Below are positions 34,893 to 46,130 of a stretch of 64,000 nt of DNA, piece after piece. Source of the stretch: Mytilus californianus. Taxonomy: Eukaryota; Mollusca; Bivalvia; Mytilida; Mytilidae. The DNA is taken from contig NW_026262743.1 of assembly GCF_021869535.1 (NCBI RefSeq), positions 248,001 through 312,000 on the forward strand. Direction: 5' to 3'. The first letter of the stretch is position 1. Each line of letters opens with the position of its first letter. The position numbers and the translations under genes were made by a program. The notes below the pieces were generated by a model that saw nothing but the letters and a program-made list of their open reading frames with translations, did not search any database and was not told where the DNA came from.

Positions 34893-35712
34893 TTAAACTC
34901 CTTGGTTTAGGGACCAGACTACTTTCTTGCCCCCTGGTCTAGGAGAACTAGATCTTTGATATTTAGGGCATTCCCTTTTAAAATGACCTACTTCACCACA
35001 GTGAAAACAGCCACCATTGGCAGGCCTAGGGGAGGGACTCCGCGATGCGGGCCTTGCATTGTTCCGCACTGCGAAGGACAACTTTTGGATCTCCAACATA
35101 ATGTTCCCCAGGGTTCCTGTTACCTCCCCTTTGAAAGCATTAAACTGAGTTTTTAACTCCTGAACATCCTTAGGGGGGGTAGAACTAATGGCTCCCTGCA
35201 TTGCTATACCGGGATCGAGGTGTTTCCTCATACCTATAGTCTCTGGTATTCCCATACTGAGGCATGGGCTTGTCCCCTCTGTCCTGGTAGACCCTGTCTT
35301 CCCTGAACCCCTGGTTAAGTTCCCCACCATCTTGCCAGTTTAGGTGCTGGGAGGGGGAAGGTGACCTAGCCGCCCTTGCCCTTGGCGTTTCTCCTGCTGG
35401 GGTGGGGTAGTCATGGGTGTTGGTGTGGCCCCTGCCGCGTGCATGTATTAGATTATCAATACGTTGCACTTTTTCTTGGTGCCCTATCTCCTCCTTGCAA
35501 AATTTGTCAGCCCCCCTGTTGGATGGCAAGGAGGTACTAAAATCCATGGCATCCATGGCTGCTTCCGTAATTCTCATATATGGGACATACCGGAGATCCT
35601 CCAACTCTAGGATACCCTTATCCTCCCTCAATTCCCAAATCTTTGCTGCTATTTTTGCCCCAACCCCTGGAATTGATAACAATTCCTCAAAAGTAGCTGA
35701 GTTTACATGCAC
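34893..35712 (-). pseudogene. Gypsy Gag with helix-hairpin-helix and CCHC zinc knuckle, frameshifted
   Basis: 35712-35185 starts MHVNSATFEELLSIPGVGAK, a helix-hairpin-helix motif like that of ComEA DNA-binding proteins, followed by a Pro/Arg/Ser-rich segment. A frameshift near 35200-35230 leads to 35330-34893, which has an alpha-helical stretch and the CCHC knuckle CFHCGEVGHFKREC, typical of Gag nucleocapsid. Arg/Ser-rich flanks probably bind RNA. Gag normally forms the particle. A helix-hairpin-helix at its N-terminus is unusual for textbook Gypsy. The start Met could lie upstream of the first seen. Confidence 0.75.
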
Positions 35713-35749
35713 TCTAGCCTTGGTGACACGTAATACAACTATAGAATGA

Positions 35750-36335
35750 ACTATTTAAAATTGGGCATGTACCGGTGTCTCTGCTGAAGGGCCTTTTTAT
35801 TTGGTATTGTTTAAACAACAAGTTTTATAACTGGGGATCAAGCTTATAAGTTGACCCCAGAGGTATATTTTTATGCAAATGGGAATAAAGTGTATGTGTG
35901 TAATGATTGAAAGTTAGACACTTACAATTTTTCTCCTTTTTTTTTTTCTTTTATAACTGCTGCTGCACTGTTGAATAACACGTAGTGCAATGCGCAGCTG
36001 AATTGGATTCAGGGGTTACACAATTCCCTACAAGGGTTTTTCAGAACAAATATGGGGTTCACACAATTCCCTACAAGGGCTCCGCAGACAGTCAAGTGTG
36101 AAAAATCCCTAAAATTACAAATCCGTGACTGAAACTTAGTCACAAAAGTTTTCCCTTCCCTGTGCTTTGACTTTCCCTCCCGAATTGACTACACCAGCGA
36201 AACCGTGGGTAGCCAAAAACTAGAAATAGGTGACCTGTCAGGGATCCCCTAAAAACAAAATGGAGGTGCTGTTTGGGCCCCTTTTTGAAGTATTCTTCGC
36301 TTAAGAATTCAACTCCCCAGGTGAATTAGTACGAA
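35750..36335 (-). other. Gypsy 5' untranslated leader
   Basis: Between the PBS and Gag there is no long frame. The motif CACAATTCCCTACAAGGG occurs twice (about 36018 and 36062). Confidence 0.6.
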
Positions 36336-36353
36336 AAATGCTCGCAGCGCCAA
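36336..36353 (-). other. Gypsy primer-binding site
   Basis: On the element strand TTGGCGCTGCGAGCATTT follows the 5' LTR directly. The TGG start fits the CCA end of a tRNA. I do not assign the tRNA. Confidence 0.6.
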
Positions 36354-36557
36354 TGTAAGCTTTTTAACAACTTAACGTGACGATAACCTGTACTTCTGTA
36401 ATAACTCACAGATGCGAATCAGCTGGACTTGTCAGCGTGTATCTATATGCTTTTGCTTCCAGTTTTCGATGGACAGATCCGGAACGAGGCTCTCTGTCTT
36501 CCGGATCTGTCTCCTCCTCCAGTGGAGCACCACCGACCCTACCCCAAAGGTACTACA
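36354..36557 (-). repeat. Gypsy 5' LTR
   Basis: Matches 27067-27269 with about six differences, including CTTACCG versus CTTAACG and CGATTGACA versus CGATGGACA. Such low divergence contrasts with the heavily broken interior. Confidence 0.9.
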
Positions 36558-36936
36558 TTTATTTGAATATGATCAGATCAATCATATGATCAAAGCACTA
36601 TAGTTTGTGTTTCAGAAGTATAGTGATAAACCTTGGGCTAAGCCACTTGGAAGATCAAATCAGTAACATACGGTTTTGATTGCATTTCATGCTATCTTTA
36701 CCCAAAAATGATGGTCAATTCATCTGTATTTATAATAAAAATTATGATTGTGCCTTATTTGAAAAGAAATTGTGTCTAAGTTTGTGAGTAAGCATGCTGT
36801 ATATTGTTCAAGTAAATTCTAAGTGTTCTCTTTAATGAAAAGACAATCAAGTAAAATTGGTTTTCAAGCATAAAATTGAGAATGGAAAGACAGACAACAG
36901 CCTAAGGCCACCAATGGGACTTATATGTCACAGAGT

Positions 36937-37171
36937 AGCAATTCCACTGGAACTGAACTGTCATTCCACTGAAATTACACTGTTATTCCACTGGAGTTGC
37001 AGCAAAATACCACTGGAATTACATTTGCATTCCACTGGAATAATTTGGCTGGAATTCCACTGGAATACCAGTGAAATAACACTGTAATTTGCACTGAAAT
37101 TCCACTGATGTCAGTGGAATAATTTGGCTGGAATTCCACTGGAATTTGCACTGTGATCTTTTTCTCTAGGG
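36937..37171. mobile_element. Right end array of ATTCCACTGGAAT palindromes, family P2
   Basis: About a dozen copies of ATTCCACTGGAAT and half-sites end at a boundary that reads CCCTAGAGAAAA when inverted, resembling the left boundary at 16954. Together they may bound one element later filled by the Naiad and the Gypsy. Confidence 0.55.
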
Positions 37172-38985
37172 TATATAGTGTTAAATTTATAATTTCCTAT
37201 GGTCAAGCGTGGGCATCATTTGTGTCTTACAGACAGCGTAACAATTTCAAGTTGTATGCCAACATCACTGTTTGTCAATTCTAAAATATGTGGAAATATA
37301 CTCGTGCATATGGCAGAGCAGAAAAGGGGGTTGGGGGCATTGTCCATATCTAATTTGTATTTTGGTCTGTTTTTCAAATACCATTTAAGCAATTGGTCAA
37401 CTATATTTGGTGTATGGAAAAATTGTAAGGTGTAAGATGTAATGTCTGACAGAATTTACCTGACATGATGACTCATGGTCATGGATCTTTAAAAATGTTA
37501 TATGATATTTGTAGTATAACCTTTATCTTTAAGACTTTCAACATAAAAGCAATGGTCGGTAAAACAGGGTATAGACATTATGTATACATGTGCACTCTTG
37601 TTTTGTAGAGAAAAAACAAAATAAAAACCAAATATGCAAAGATGGTCTATTTTGTAAAATCAGTGTTATAATCATATGATATGGAAACAAACAAATATTC
37701 ATAACTCTAATCTGGACATTTCTTTGCAATCAAATTATTTGTTTATTTTCCATTGTATTGATATAAACAGTGAATGGAATAAATTGTACATGTATTTGAA
37801 TACCATGATGGATACCAATATCAATAAAAAAAAAATGGAAATAATTAAAAAAAAAGAAGATATTTAAAATCAGTGTCCCTTCTTAATATTGAAATATGAG
37901 GAGGATTCGTATCAAAATATTATCGAGAAATTTTCCATCTCTGGGTGATTGAATACAACTTTTTTAGTAGCATTTTGGAAATGAAATGAAACAGTTCATC
38001 TTCAGAGTCAATTTTTATAATCTTTATCAAAAATCAATAAATGATCCTTGAAGATGAGTTAGAAAATATACATACCTATATAATTCAAACATATAGAAAT
38101 ACTCCTAAAAGCAATTGCAACCATTAAGTAAATTTAGGGCTCCAGACAAGTTTGTTTTATCAACTGAAAAAAAAACCAGTTATCTTTGTGAATTTAATGC
38201 AAGAATAAATTACAGTGATTTGGATTACTATGATTGTCAGAAATACCTTAGAAGAACTTTTTTCCGAGAATTTCTTGAGCTGAAAGTTGTGATTTCAAAA
38301 GGAAAAATAACATTGGTATTTTTTATTGAAATAATAATCATGGTAATGAAAATCATCACATTTTCATTTTAATCCTAAGTGTTGTCATCCGATGATGCTT
38401 TGATTATCATCACAATTGAGCAGAGAGGGGCAAGTCTAACAAAAAAAAATAATGTCTTTCCTCCCTAAATTTTTTTTATTGTAAGTGGAAAAATTGGGTG
38501 TGGGCCGCCTGACTCCACATCTCCAGCATGTCCAGGTCATAATGGAAAATTATTCATATAAAGACATATATATATTAAAAAATTCCACACTTGACACCTT
38601 GATATCATCTTGAACCATTAAGAATTATGTTCAATCACAAAATTTACAATTAAATATGTAAGGAAACAAGTATGATTATCTGTGTTTTTATTATTTTTTA
38701 TATGGAAAGGTGTATAAATATTATAAAACCTGCAAAGAAATCAAACCATTATTCCCGATGATTGACATTCTTTATGTCCAACAAACAAACAAACAGATGG
38801 TCATTACTCACATCTATACAGGATATTCAGATGCAGTTCAACGAGTTCTAAATGCATACAAAATTTAGTAAGAATCCGAAAAAATAAACAATGATAACAA
38901 GATTTAGGCAATGCGACCTAGTTTTATAAAAAAATTTTTCTCATTTCAGATTTCAGAAATTAAAAAAGAAAAATTCTTCAAATTT
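37172..38985. other. No gene recognised
   Basis: AT-rich sequence. The open frames present (for example 38115-38372) show no domain and end in low-complexity hydrophobic codons typical of AT-rich chance frames. Confidence 0.45.
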
Positions 38986-38994
38986 TATTTTTTT

Positions 38995-39135
38995 TGCAAA
39001 AAAAAAAGGGGGGGGGGTCAATACACAACAGCATAGTGTATTGCACTAAAGCCAATATTGTGTCCATTTTTGCCCCAACTGTTCAGGGTTGGACCTCTGC
39101 CGTCGTATCCAGCTGCGCTCGGCGAAGCAATTTAT
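38995..39135 (+). mobile_element. 3' end of Helentron-like family 4
   Basis: Contains GCCCCAACTGTTCAGGGTTG and CCAGCTGCGCTCGGCGAAGC, matching 45560-45640. It is preceded by a G run (39009-39017). Confidence 0.6.
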
Positions 39136-39195
39136 TATTAGTTGTTGGGGCCATAATAGTTTTACCCTTGTCCGTCATTGGTCATTCCACAATGA

Positions 39196-39545
39196 ACAAT
39201 TATACAGACTTTCTTTTTCTATAGACCTTTACATATTCAGCTGAGTATTAGGTTATGAGTTTACTATGATGAGTTACAGATCAAGTTTACATTTGGTTCC
39301 TCTCCACTGATTTTTCCTGAAATAACGGGCTTTAATCATGTTAATTGAACTATGAAAATTTCATGAAAATAAAGTTTATTAGTTATACAGACTTTTTTCT
39401 AACCGCCTTCACGTGTTTAGCTGATTTTTAGTATGTGAGTATACTATAATGATTACAGATCAAATTTATGCTTGGTTCCAATCTGTTGATTTTTGTTGAA
39501 ATAATGGGATTAATTGAACTGAAAATTTTGTGAAGAAAAGCAAGA
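39196..39545. repeat. Tandem repeat, about 175 bp x 2
   Basis: Two diverged copies share ATACAGACTTT, AGCTGAnTnTTAG, GATTACAGATCAA and TTGGTTCC. Confidence 0.65.
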
Positions 39546-39730
39546 TTTAAGAGAACAATTGCCTCCCTTTCTATGGATCTCTTACATTGTATTTAGATAT
39601 ATAATATGTATTTGTCTGTTGCAAGTGGATAATTGTGAAGAAAATTTGACTTTTTTCAGTTTGCCAGTCTTACCAATTGATGCCTAAGCCTATGGTTTTG
39701 ATGTAGAGAATGGATTATAAAGTTATAAAC

Positions 39731-39779
39731 ATGATAGTATCCCTAGTGATCATCATCCTTGTATGTCAAGCAAATGCAG
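39731..39779 (+). CDS. Signal-peptide exon (first coding exon candidate)
   Basis: ATG at 39731 opens MIVSLVIIILVCQANA, a hydrophobic core with a small-residue A-x-A end typical of a secretory signal peptide. It is followed directly by a splice donor GTATAT at 39780. The exon ends with one base of the next codon (phase 1), the phase typical of signal-peptide exons joined to extracellular domains. The Ig-like exon at 61382-61675 has the matching phase and strand. If they join, the intron is 21.6 kb and made almost wholly of repeats. Other exons may lie between or beyond. The short length makes chance possible. Confidence 0.45.
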
Positions 39780-40252
39780 GTATATTGATTCTTACAATGT
39801 CTTATTGGCCAAATTTTAAAAATTGACTTAATAATCATAAGGTTTTGAAACTTTTTTGAATTGATGAAATAAATGCCATAAGAATAAATTTGTTAGAGGT
39901 AATCTTGTCTGGAAAAACATGATACATTTATTAAGTTGTAATTGGCTTTGAACGCTTTCAACATGTTCAGTAATTAAGGGTACTTATTAATGGTTTGTTC
40001 TGACATTGTTTCTTCTGTTGTTTTTGTTAGCTGATTTTTGTGCGTTTGTTATTATATTCATTTTTGTACATGTATAGTAGTTATAAAATGACCAGTAAAC
40101 AAGGCTGACTTTTAATACATGTAGAAGGAAGTTCAGTTTTCTTTACAAATGAAAAACATCTCCCAGTAAAACAGAACATTTCTTGTAAAAGAAACGTATA
40201 TGCTCCCATACATCTTTTATGTTATATAAATATTTTTGATATATATATTGAT

Positions 40253-40930
40253 TGTTGTTTGTGCTGTATTTAGACCCCTCTACTCAGAAATTTGTTTTGC
40301 ATGCACACGTATAAAAATTGCGGTTTTTATCCAACGCAATCATAGGTTTGAACGTTGTTTTCAATTTAGACTTGTTTATATTTTTTCGTTTGGGCTAGTA
40401 TTATATTTGCCTTCGGGTTTATATGATCCATTCAACCTATTTCAACTCTCTCAAAATTCAAGAGTCTATCCTTAATTGAGGTAAATTATATGGCCTTCCA
40501 AATACCGTTTCGATTCCTAACATCACTGTAGAGACATTAATTGTTGAAATCCGGATATGGTGTACAAAATTTTGCACCTCATGTTTTAGGTATACCATCT
40601 TTTCCGCAAGTTTATTGTTTTCTGTTTGGTAATAAATTAAATATTAGATCCATTTTGTTACATCTTGTGATCTGTTTATTTGGCAATCGCCAATGGCAGT
40701 CAGCAGGGTTTTAGAACATCAGTTGTTCGACCTGCTATTCAAATAGGTTTTGTTAAAATATACTTTTTCACTTTTTTGGTCTTTTGGAAAATGTTGTTTG
40801 TGCTGTAATTAGACCCCTCTACTCAGAAATTTGTTTTGCATGCACACGTATCATGCGTACAAAAATTGCAGTGTTTTTCAAACGCAATCATAGGTTTGAA
40901 CATTGTTTTCAATTTAGACCTGATTGTATA
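40253..40930. repeat. Direct repeat of about 135 bp, 540 bp apart
   Basis: 40253-40385 and 40793-40930 share GACCCCTCTACTCAGAAATT, TTGCATGCACACGTAT and CGCAATCATAGGTTTGAAC. The second copy has a short CATGCGTA insertion. Confidence 0.9.
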
Positions 40931-40951
40931 TATATATATATATATATATAT
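40926..40951. repeat. (TA)n microsatellite
   Basis: About 12 TA units follow the second direct repeat copy. Confidence 0.95.
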
Positions 40952-41659
40952 GTCCACATTGTAAAGAATTAAATGTAGGCAAAGAACATAAAGAAGAAAC
41001 TAGAATGACTGTTCATCATGTTCAAAGGCAGCAAACCAACCATGAAGATTAAACAATTATCCTGCTTTTTTCAACACATTCAAAAATTTCCATCCTCTTC
41101 TGACATTTATATAAGATCAGCTCAGCCCACACAGGATAGCAAAAATGATCAGCAAGACATGTACAAATAAGTAAAATTTTGCCAAAAACATTGGTAGACT
41201 CTTTATGGGAGTGATTATCCTTAAACATGTAAAATGACAATTTATCTTACCCCGTCTTTTGTTTCATGGAAAAACTAAAGAGGATAGAGAGAAAAAATTG
41301 TGTAAATAGAAAAAATTCGTAAGGGTTCCGCGGACCCAGTGTCTCGCCTACTTTTGCTGTTAATTGCAGGCTCAATAAATGAGGAAAAAAATTAATAAAA
41401 ATATTCCTCTCTATACTATCTTTTGATTGTAAGTAGCTTCTATCCAAGTTTGGTAAAAATCCAGGATAATTTATGAATCTAATAAATGTTTTAAAAACTT
41501 AAACTGCAGACTGTATGTAATGTTGACTGGAAGAAAAACTAAGTCCATTTATAAGTAAAATACAGAAAAATGGAACAAAATTTTATCAAAATTTCCTTCT
41601 AGATACTAGCTTTGATCATAAACAAGCATCTGTCCAAGTGTGGTACAAATCCAGGATAG

Positions 41660-42673
41660 CAGAGTTGGAAATTATAGCCCGCCCGACCGCCCGAGACGGC
41701 CTATTTTGCGATCGGGCAGTCAAAAATTAAATTTCAACAGTCCGGTGGACGGTCTATTTTTTGCAGGTGGTTGGGATTACCTTTTTCTATTTCTGGAATG
41801 AGTTCTCAGTATTATCCCATTCATAACAGCACGTAAGAATTATGACTGCCAATTAACCTTTTACTACCATGTGTTTCCACGCGATTTCTGTAGGGAACAT
41901 GGTGATACCTGTTGTTTGTAATATCCGCACTCATTGGCTAGTTGGTATCGAATCGTCCAATCGCGATCGCGTTTATTGAATAAAAAATAAATATTAGAGG
42001 AAATCGAAAGTACAAATTTGTTTTGGTAAACTCATGTCTTTACGACAGTACTTGGGCCTTTCGTCGCCGAAAAAGCGAACTGCTGTTGACTCAACAGGAA
42101 AAAATAAATTGTACGATCAGTCTAAGAGGAAGCGGACAATTGTTCCTGGTTGGAAAACGGAGTTCGAGTGGTTGAGTTTCAAATATTGTGGAAATGAGGA
42201 GCAATAAAATTATAAATGAAACCAAAATTTTATTTTTATTTGCTTAAAAGTAATTTTGTGGAACAAAGGTACAAACAAAGGCATGCTGAATTACACTGAA
42301 GACAAACTAACACCCCCAGTGCCCACCCCAAATTCTAAAAATTAAATCACACCTTACTTCTGAACAAATGGTCATTAATTAGGCTTAGCAGTGTCTTCTT
42401 AAATGTGCACTTGTAAGTCTTGTTGCAGTGTGTGTTTACAAAAGCAGTCATAAGTCATTTTCATCACAAAAAATCCTCAAGTTTATCTAATAATACTTCT
42501 AGTCACTAAAACATCTCAAAACACAAAAACATAATTTAGAATCTTGAAGGAAAATGAGTTTGATTTTTATTGCATTAATTTTCAGGGCTGGTAAATTTTG
42601 ATCAGGACAGGTAATTTTTTTATGCAGCCAGCCCTGTGGTCTGGTAGACATTTCCAGTGAGTTTCCTACCCTG
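41660..42673. mobile_element. Non-autonomous hAT-like element, 1.0 kb
   Basis: The ends CAGAGTTGGAAATT and, inverted, CAGGGTAGGAAACT agree at 11 of 14 positions. AGGATAG is repeated on both sides (41653-41659, 42674-42680). The host repeat unit resumes after it without loss. The interior holds one short ORF and no transposase core. Confidence 0.75.
42034..42207 (+). CDS. 57-aa ORF inside the hAT element
   Basis: MSLRQYLGLSSPKKRTAVDS starts a short basic protein ending KTEFEWLSFKYCGNEEQ and then TAA. The Lys/Arg-rich leader followed by W-x5-F-x-WL...C resembles the first residues of hAT-derived, ZNF862-like proteins, where a TTF-type zinc finger begins. Only the start is present, so this could be the remnant of a transposase's first exon kept in a deletion derivative. 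The identity is a weak inference. Confidence 0.4.
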   Translation: MSLRQYLGLSSPKKRTAVDSTGKNKLYDQSKRKRTIVPGWKTEFEWLSFKYCGNEEQ

Positions 42674-43329
42674 AGGATAGTTTAAGAAAGTTGTTAAAAT
42701 TTTAAAAACTTTAACCACAGAGTGAATGTAATGTTAACTGGCAGAAAATCTAAGTCCATTTATAAGTAAAGTACGGAAAAAATGGAATTTTTTTTTACAA
42801 AATTTACTTCTTGATACTATCTTATGATCATAAACAAGCTTCTTTCCAAGTTTGGTAGAAATCCAGGATAGTATAAGAAAGTTATTAAAATTTCAAAAAC
42901 TTTAACCACAGAGTGAATGTAGTACTTGAACTCTTCAATTTGGAGGTAAAAACACGGTAGCGTCTAGATTCTACACACTTGGTAAACTGGTCCGCCGTTC
43001 CATCTATAGCTGGTAAAGCAGGAAACGAAAATATACGTTGACATTCATGCATTTGTGCAAGAAACATACACAGGAACTTCTATTAGTTGATTAAAAACAT
43101 TCAAATTGTCACTAAATATAGTTGTATGTTTAGGGATGTAAAGACTTGTTGCACAATAAGCACGTGGCAATTGTTTACATACACTTTCAACATTTACACG
43201 TGATCATGTCATAGGCGCTTTTTGATTGGATGCAGCGAGTTTGGACTGCAACAATGAAAATCATAACCTTGTGTCTCTGAAATTCAATCTCAATCCGCCA
43301 AGGGTAGAGAGAAGGGAAGTGGATCGTAA

Positions 43330-43400
43330 CCCTTGGCTAGCGAAGATGGGAGAGTTGTGTCATTGGCACTCATACCAAATCTTCTTATATCTAGCTATAG
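43330..43400 (+). mobile_element. Solo 3' tail of the second Naiad-like family
   Basis: GGAGAGTTGTGTCATTGGCA and ATACCAAATCTTCTTATAT match the tails at 8437 and 23891. An open frame 43226-43459 reads through it and may include a few upstream coding remnants (LVSLKFNLNPP). Confidence 0.5.
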
Positions 43401-43738
43401 TATGTGAAGTATTAAATCAGCAATACAAAATTTTAATTTTCTTGCCATGGGTAAATTAAACAAAAAACAGAAAAACATATGTTTTAATATAAATTTTTAA
43501 AAGTTGAAACAGAATAATTTTCTAATTGGTTCTTTCAACATGCTAATAACATCCAGTGGCAAATATTTCATGCATAATTTGTTCAGGACAAAATTACATT
43601 GGAGATTCAGTCTTTTGATTGGACGATTCCTTGTATTGATCAATATTTACGTAACGTTGAATGACAATTTTCAAGCATGTTCAGTTTGCCTAAAAATTTG
43701 AATGAAACATTTGGTTCACAAGTCAATTTATATTTTTA

Positions 43739-43824
43739 ATTAGTTCAGTTTATGGGTCAACAAAGATGACGTGTTAAACATAATTAGTTCAGTTTATGGG
43801 TCAACAAAGATGACGTGTTAAACA
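43739..43824. repeat. Tandem duplication, 43 bp x 2
   Basis: AATTAGTTCAGTTTATGGGT and the following 23 bases are repeated without change. Confidence 0.95.
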
Positions 43825-44531
43825 TTTAACTGACATTTAACAAAGAGGTATGTACACCCGTTTGGAAAAAAAAACCTGAAAATTTATCCTGCAACTAGTG
43901 GCGTACATATGATAGGCTCAGATTTTATGTGCATTTATTTTTTATTCAGCCATGTTGGATCTATATGTCTGATCACTCTGGATTTGGAGATCATGTGCAA
44001 AATTCTAAGTTGAAGACATGTCATGAAAATAATTATGTGTTTCTATGAGTTGCAGAAACTTTATACACCATTTTACTGCCAATTTTAGATATGTTATTTT
44101 TCCTTGAATTAAGAAAAGGTTATCAAACAACTCCTTTATTAATTCACCTGGCCCAAAGGGCCAAGTGAGCTTTTCTCATCACTTGGCGTCCGGCGTCGTT
44201 AACTTTTACAAAAATCTTCTCCTCTGAAACTACTGGGCCAAATTAAACCAAACTAAGTCACAATCATCATTGGGGTATATAGTTTAAAAAATGTGTCCCA
44301 TGACCCAGCGCACCAACCAAGATGGCTGCCATGGCTAAAAATAAAACATAGGGGTAAAATGTAGATTTTGGCTTATATCTCTGAAACCAAAGCATTTAGA
44401 GCAAATCTGACAATGGGTAAAATTGTTCAGCAGGTCAAGATCTATCTGCTCTGAAACTTTCAGACAAATCAGACAACTCATTGTTGGGTTGCTACCCCTG
44501 AATTAGTAATTTTAAGAAAAATTTCAGTTTT

Positions 44532-45643
44532 TATACACCCGTTTATTGGTACGTATTATGGTATACCGTTGACCGTCTGTCCATTCATCCGTCGTCAATA
44601 TGTCTTGACATTAATTCAAAAATGCTTTAACGAATATGCATGAAACTTTGGTGAATTGTTTATATCTATTGACGTGAGCTCCCTTTTGTTTTTTATAAAT
44701 TTCAGATTTACCATTTCCGAGTTTTGGGGTTTTATTCATTAAAAAAATGGGGATTTTCCAGTTTTCGGACAATAACTCAAAAACAATTTCACCAATTTGC
44801 ATGAAACTTTTGTGAATTGTTCATATCTATTGACATGAGCTCTCTTTCGTTTTTTTATAAATTTAGGATTTACTGTTTCCGAGTTTTGGGGTTTTATTCA
44901 TTAAAAAAGGGGGGATTTTCCAGTTTTCGGACAATAACTCAAAAAAAATTTCACCAATTTGCAAGAAACTTTTGTAAATTGTTCATACCTATTGACGTGA
45001 GCTCCCTTTTGTTTTTTATAAATTTCGTATTTACCGTTTCCGAGTTTTGGGGTTTTATTCATTAAAAAAGGGGGGATTTTCCAGTTTTCAGACAACAACT
45101 CCAAAACAATTTCACCAATTTGCAGGAAACTTGTGAATTGTTTATTTCTATCGACATGAGCTACCTTTTGATTTTTATAAATTTCAGACTATACGTTTCC
45201 GATTTATGGGATTTTATTCATTACAAAAAGGGGAATTTTCCAGTTTTCAGACAATAACTCAAAAATGCAAAGCATTTTTTATGAAACTTTGGTAAATTGT
45301 TAATATCTATTTTTGTAAGCTCCCTTTTGATTTTTTATAAATTTTCGATTTTATGTTTCTGAGTTATAAGACTTTATTTGTTGATAGTCTGAGAACAGAT
45401 TTACTAAGTATTACGCAACAGCACAGTGTATTGAACAACAGCAAGAAATCTTTCATATAACTAATTTCAAGTTCTTTGACTACATTTATTTAGAAACTCA
45501 TAATATATCAAATATTTAATTACTATCCAAGTTCAGACCTGTATCAAGCTTGAATATTGTGTTCATTTTTGCCCCAACTGTTCAGGGTTGGACCTTTGCG
45601 GGCGTATCCAGCTGTGCTCAGCAAAGCAGTATATTGGTTATTA
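44532..45643 (+). mobile_element. Helentron-like family 4, nested in copy A
   Basis: It begins near TATACACCCGTTTATTGG and carries about five 170-bp tandem units (TTTCACCAATTTGCATGAAA, TATTGACnTGAGCTC, GAGTTTTGGGGTTTTATTCA). It ends with the GTTCAGGGTTGGACC and GCTGTGCTCAGC block shared with 38995-39135. Frames 44611-44802, 44817-45065 and 44901-45104 are artefacts of the array. Confidence 0.7.
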
Positions 45644-46130
45644 TCTTCACTATTATTATAGATAGAGATAAACTGTAAACAGCAATAATGTTCAGCAAAG
45701 TAAGATCTACAAATAAGTCAACGTGACCAAAATGGTCAACTGACCTCTTAAGGAGTTATTGCCCTTTAAAGTCAATTTTTAACAATAGTTTGTAAATTTT
45801 TGTAATCTTTTACAAAAATCTTCTCCTCTGAAACTACTGAGACAAATTTAACCAAACTTGGCCACAATCATCATTAGGCTATCTTGTTTAAAAGATGTGT
45901 ACGATGACCCCGCCTACCAACCAACATGACCGACATGGCTAAAAATAGAACATAGGGGTAAAATGCAAGTTTTGTCTATTATTTTTTGAACCATTATAAA
46001 TAGAGAAAATCTGAAAGAAGCAAAAATGTTCAAAATAATGAGCTCTACCAATTGTCCATATATGTCAAAACTGTTAGACAAATTCTTATAGAAATTATTG
46101 CCCATAAATGACAAATTTTTACCATTTTTT

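Larger units (their letters stand above)
27067..36557 (-). mobile_element. Degenerate Gypsy (Metaviridae) LTR retrotransposon with extra TatD ORF
   Basis: Two LTRs of about 203 bp bound a 9.5-kb element read on the minus strand. The order is 5' LTR, PBS, gag with helix-hairpin-helix and CCHC knuckle, acidic linker, protease, RT, RNase H, integrase, PHD finger, TatD ORF, polypurine tract, 3' LTR. RT before integrase places it in Gypsy. ATTTA abuts the left end, and the same ATTTA starts at the last base of the right LTR, so a 5-bp target duplication is likely within one base of my boundary. About six differences separate the LTRs. The interior is much GC-richer than the surroundings. Frameshifts, stops and an inserted MITE show it is inactive. 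Confidence 0.9.
41318..42917 (-). mobile_element. Helentron-like family 3 copy, 5' truncated, with nested hAT
   Basis: On the minus strand the 3' end has AGGCGAGACAC and the hairpin GGGTCCGCGGAACCC before TTACG, as in 9371-10052. The tandem 191-bp units continue through 42917 and are interrupted by a 1.0-kb insertion (41660-42673). The family's 5' palindrome is absent. Confidence 0.75.

Noticed and set aside
36377..36603. Small frames over the right LTR
   Set aside because: LTR sequence. The same frame exists in the left LTR at 27090.
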